Origin: an uncultured Prevotella sp.
GTDB taxonomy: Bacteria; Bacteroidota; Bacteroidia; Bacteroidales; Bacteroidaceae
NCBI GenBank assembly: GCA_905210845.1
Contig: CAJLYG010000161.1
Coordinates: forward strand, 1 to 7,392
Direction: 5' to 3'
Length of the DNA stretch: 7,392 nt
Position 1 is the stretch's first letter. Each line of letters starts with the position of its first letter. Under the pieces are notes generated by a model. That model was given only the letters and a program-made list of their open reading frames with translations, ran no database searches and was not told the origin of the DNA. Made by a program: the position numbers and the translations under genes. Positions 6,341 through 7,392 of the stretch are shown here, piece by piece.

Positions 6341-6352
6341 TAGTTGCAACTA
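6341..6352. promoter_or_regulatory. 12-bp perfect palindrome in the divergent intergenic region, candidate operator
   Basis: TAGTTGCAACTA is an exact palindrome, 48 bases upstream of the DUF4890 start and about 84 bases before the -7 box of the divergent DUF4230 gene. Size and symmetry suit a dimeric regulator such as a MarR-type protein, but no regulator gene is in the window. A second, all-A/T palindrome, ATTAATTAAT, lies at 6305-6314 and is less informative. The operator role is inferred from symmetry and position only. Confidence 0.35.
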
Positions 6353-6435
6353 TCATTTTGACGTAAAGAAAGGTCGAAAGTTTAATGGGAGATCAAAAAA
6401 TAAATCATCTCGAACCACTTTTGACATATTTTTAT

Positions 6436-6443
6436 TACCTTTG
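6436..6443 (+). promoter_or_regulatory. Bacteroidota -7 box for the DUF4230 lipoprotein gene
   Basis: TACCTTTG matches TAnnTTTG exactly and is identical to the -7 box of the DUF4738 gene. The transcript start is expected near 6447, a leader of about 18 bases. TTTTG at 6419-6423 is only 12 bases upstream, too close for a normal -33 box, so the upstream element is unclear. Confidence 0.6.
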
Positions 6444-6464
6444 TACTGTTATTAACACCATGTT

Positions 6465-7142
6465 ATGAAAAGATGTCTGTTCCTATTTTTATCCGTCATC
6501 CTCATGGCCACCTCCTGTTCCCATCAGCGATCGGGACAGGAAGATAGTCCTGTTGACACGATTCCCATGATGGTCATGCAGATACAGCGGTGCTCCCGCC
6601 TATATTCCGTAGAGTATCATGTGCACAAGATCATCACCCACGATGACCAGAAGAAGCTCACAGGAACATTTCTGAAACACGACTTCAGCATCAACCTTCC
6701 CCTTGGAAAGCGTAAGATCGCCATCCCGGTCGATGCAACGGTCAAGGCATACATCGACTTTGGCGACTTCTCGGAAAAGAATGTCAGGCGACATGGTGAC
6801 AAAATAGAGATCATCCTGCCTGATCCGAAGGTCGTTCTTACCAGTAGCAAGATCAACCACACCGACGTAAAGCAATACGTGGCGATCACCCGGTCACACT
6901 TCAGTGATGAAGAGCTCACCCATTATGAGCAACAAGGGCGAGAAGCCATTATCAAGGATATCCCCAAGATGGGCATCATTGAGACGGCAAGGGAGAGCGC
7001 AGCTCATACGTTGATCCCCTTGTTGGAGCAAATGGGATTCAAGGAGGAGAATATCACGATCACTTTCCGCAAGAAATTCTCGTGGAGTGACGTGCAGCAG
7101 TTGATGGACCAAACAACCTTAGAAAATGAAAAAGAAAAATAA
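6465..7142 (+). CDS. DUF4230-like lipoprotein
   Basis: The 225-residue product starts with a lipoprotein signal peptide (MKRCLFLFLSVILMATSC), with Cys18 as the probable lipidation site. The mature protein matches the DUF4230 pattern: LYSVEYHVHKIITHDD at 47-61, a GKRKIAIPVDATVKAYIDFGDF segment (81-102), then DKIEIILPDPKVVLTSSKINH (112-132). A C-terminal helical part (149-190) precedes the final GFKEENITITFRKKF. DUF4230 proteins are widespread, often with an N-terminal membrane anchor, and have no settled biochemical role. The gene has its own -7 box and is divergent from the DUF4890 gene. Its last 17 bases overlap the start of a small open frame for a membrane protein, and rubredoxin follows on the same strand, so the three could share a transcript. 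Confidence 0.85.
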   Translation: MKRCLFLFLSVILMATSCSHQRSGQEDSPVDTIPMMVMQIQRCSRLYSVEYHVHKIITHDDQKKLTGTFLKHDFSINLPLGKRKIAIPVDATVKAYIDFGDFSEKNVRRHGDKIEIILPDPKVVLTSSKINHTDVKQYVAITRSHFSDEELTHYEQQGREAIIKDIPKMGIIETARESAAHTLIPLLEQMGFKEENITITFRKKFSWSDVQQLMDQTTLENEKEK

Positions 7143-7293
7143 TGCCTTCCTCTATATCCTTGGCAAAATACCAGGAACAGCATGGATGGTCCTCGCCGGG
7201 GTCGTCGTAGGCATGACATTTCGTATCTTTGCGCATAGAAAAGAAAACTTTCATGGCAGCTTTGCCTGGCATTGCTGCCAAGTATTCATTTAA
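7126..7293 (+). CDS. Candidate small membrane protein (55 residues) overlapping the DUF4230 gene
   Basis: An ATG at 7126, in the +1 frame relative to the DUF4230 gene and inside its last codons, opens a frame ending in TAA at 7291-7293. The 55-residue product has a basic start (MKKKNNAF), an ILGKIPG segment, a single hydrophobic span at about 19-36 (AWMVLAGVVVGMTFRIFA), then HRKENFHG and a Cys-Cys near the end. The positive N-terminus before one membrane span is a plausible small inner-membrane protein, and the 17-base overlap is typical of translational coupling. Against it, the frame is short, the second half also contains a TAnnTTTG box and a hairpin that look like upstream signals for rubredoxin, and I recognise no family. 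I treat it as a possible gene only. Confidence 0.5.
   Translation: MKKKNNAFLYILGKIPGTAWMVLAGVVVGMTFRIFAHRKENFHGSFAWHCCQVFI
7224..7231 (+). promoter_or_regulatory. Candidate -7 box upstream of rubredoxin
   Basis: TATCTTTG matches TAnnTTTG. A transcript starting near 7235 would reach the rubredoxin ATG at 7307 after about 72 bases, and its leader would hold the hairpin at 7254-7280. No -33 box is evident. A second near-match, CAGCTTTG, lies at 7257-7264. As the site is inside the small open frame, the match may be coincidental. Confidence 0.4.
7254..7280 (+). other. Hairpin in the region upstream of rubredoxin
   Basis: TGGCAGC (7254-7260) and GCTGCCA (7274-7280) are perfect 7-bp inverted copies around a 13-base loop. 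Within the loop TGCC and GGCA can form a competing small hairpin. The sequence after it (AGTATTCATTTAAAAC) has only short T-runs, so it is a poor terminator. It may be a leader structure, an attenuator or a messenger-stabilising element. Confidence 0.45.
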
Positions 7294-7306
7294 AACATAA
7301 CACAAC

Positions 7307-7392
7307 ATGAAAAAGTACGAATGCAATGTATGCGGCTACGTCTATGACCCCGCTAAAGGAGACCCTGATAATGGTATACAACCCGGAACGGC
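7307..7392 (+). CDS. Rubredoxin, 3'-truncated by the window edge
   Basis: The 28 codons in the window give [15 protein letters not shown] followed by [13 protein letters not shown]. Cys6 and Cys9 in CxxCGYVYDP are the first of the two cysteine pairs that hold a single iron atom. The [11 protein letters not shown] stretch is the conserved loop leading to the second pair (CPxCG), which lies beyond the window. Rubredoxins are cytoplasmic one-electron carriers, in anaerobes often feeding rubrerythrin or superoxide and oxygen reductases. The ATG at 7307 is in the standard place. The leader is A-rich (AAAACATAACACAAC) with no Shine-Dalgarno sequence. A -7-like box and a hairpin lie 76 and 27 bases before the start. 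Confidence 0.95.
   Translation, partial: MKKYECNVCGYVYDPAKGDPDNGIQPGT

Noticed and set aside
6421..6449. E. coli-like promoter TTGACA with 17 bases to TACTGT
   Set aside because: The spacing is textbook for proteobacterial sigma-70, but the organism appears to be Bacteroidota and the overlapping TACCTTTG box explains the site better.
6027..6455. Plus-strand 142-codon frame opposite the DUF4890 gene
   Set aside because: It is antisense to a signal-peptide-bearing protein and runs through the A/T-rich intergenic region; the Leu/His-rich composition looks like a shadow.
7060..7326. Minus-strand frame across the DUF4230 end and rubredoxin start
   Set aside because: It covers the clear rubredoxin coding sequence in antisense and has no recognisable features.

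Overview
The window reads as ordinary chromosomal sequence of a Bacteroidota bacterium, most likely in the Prevotella/Bacteroidales range. Three things point that way. Several genes are preceded by the Bacteroidota-type -7 box TAnnTTTG. Starts lack Shine-Dalgarno sequences and are preceded by A-rich leaders. The lineage-typical families DUF4738, DUF4890 and DUF4230 sit beside housekeeping genes. I see no transposase, integrase, CRISPR array, tRNA, rRNA or phage gene, and no gene-free stretch longer than about 300 bases.

Layout, left to right. Positions 1-1289 hold the 3' part of an exported S41 (C-terminal processing) protease, cut by the window edge. The stop of this gene overlaps the start of a 5-formyltetrahydrofolate cyclo-ligase gene (1282-1812). 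Converging on it, with one base between the stops, is a leftward pair: recF (2114-3229) and a DUF721/DciA-like gene (1814-2104). This pair covers DNA repair and probably replicative helicase loading. A 143-bp divergent region (3230-3372) carries a -7 box for each direction. Rightward from it runs an inner-membrane-anchored TPR protein (3373-4071), fused by a TAATG stop/start to ribH, lumazine synthase (4071-4547). A hairpin with perfect 14-bp arms follows ribH, and then a lone 127-residue uncharacterised gene (4684-5067).

From about 5070 to 7143 the window is mainly envelope genes of unknown function. A DUF4738 lipoprotein (leftward) and a DUF4890 Spy-like exported protein (leftward) each end at a recognisable leftward terminator. 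The U-tract of the second terminator overlaps the -33 region of the lipoprotein promoter. A 171-bp divergent region contains a 12-bp perfect palindrome and a promoter for a DUF4230 lipoprotein (6465-7142). Overlapping the end of that gene is a 55-codon open frame for a candidate small membrane protein (7126-7293). The window closes with the first 28 codons of rubredoxin (7307 onward).

I find no convincing new multi-gene system. The most useful leads are the overlapping small membrane ORF and the hairpin before rubredoxin, the shared terminator/promoter segment at 5703-5765, the palindrome at 6341-6352, the recF-DUF721 pairing, and the arginine/glycine-rich exported protein.
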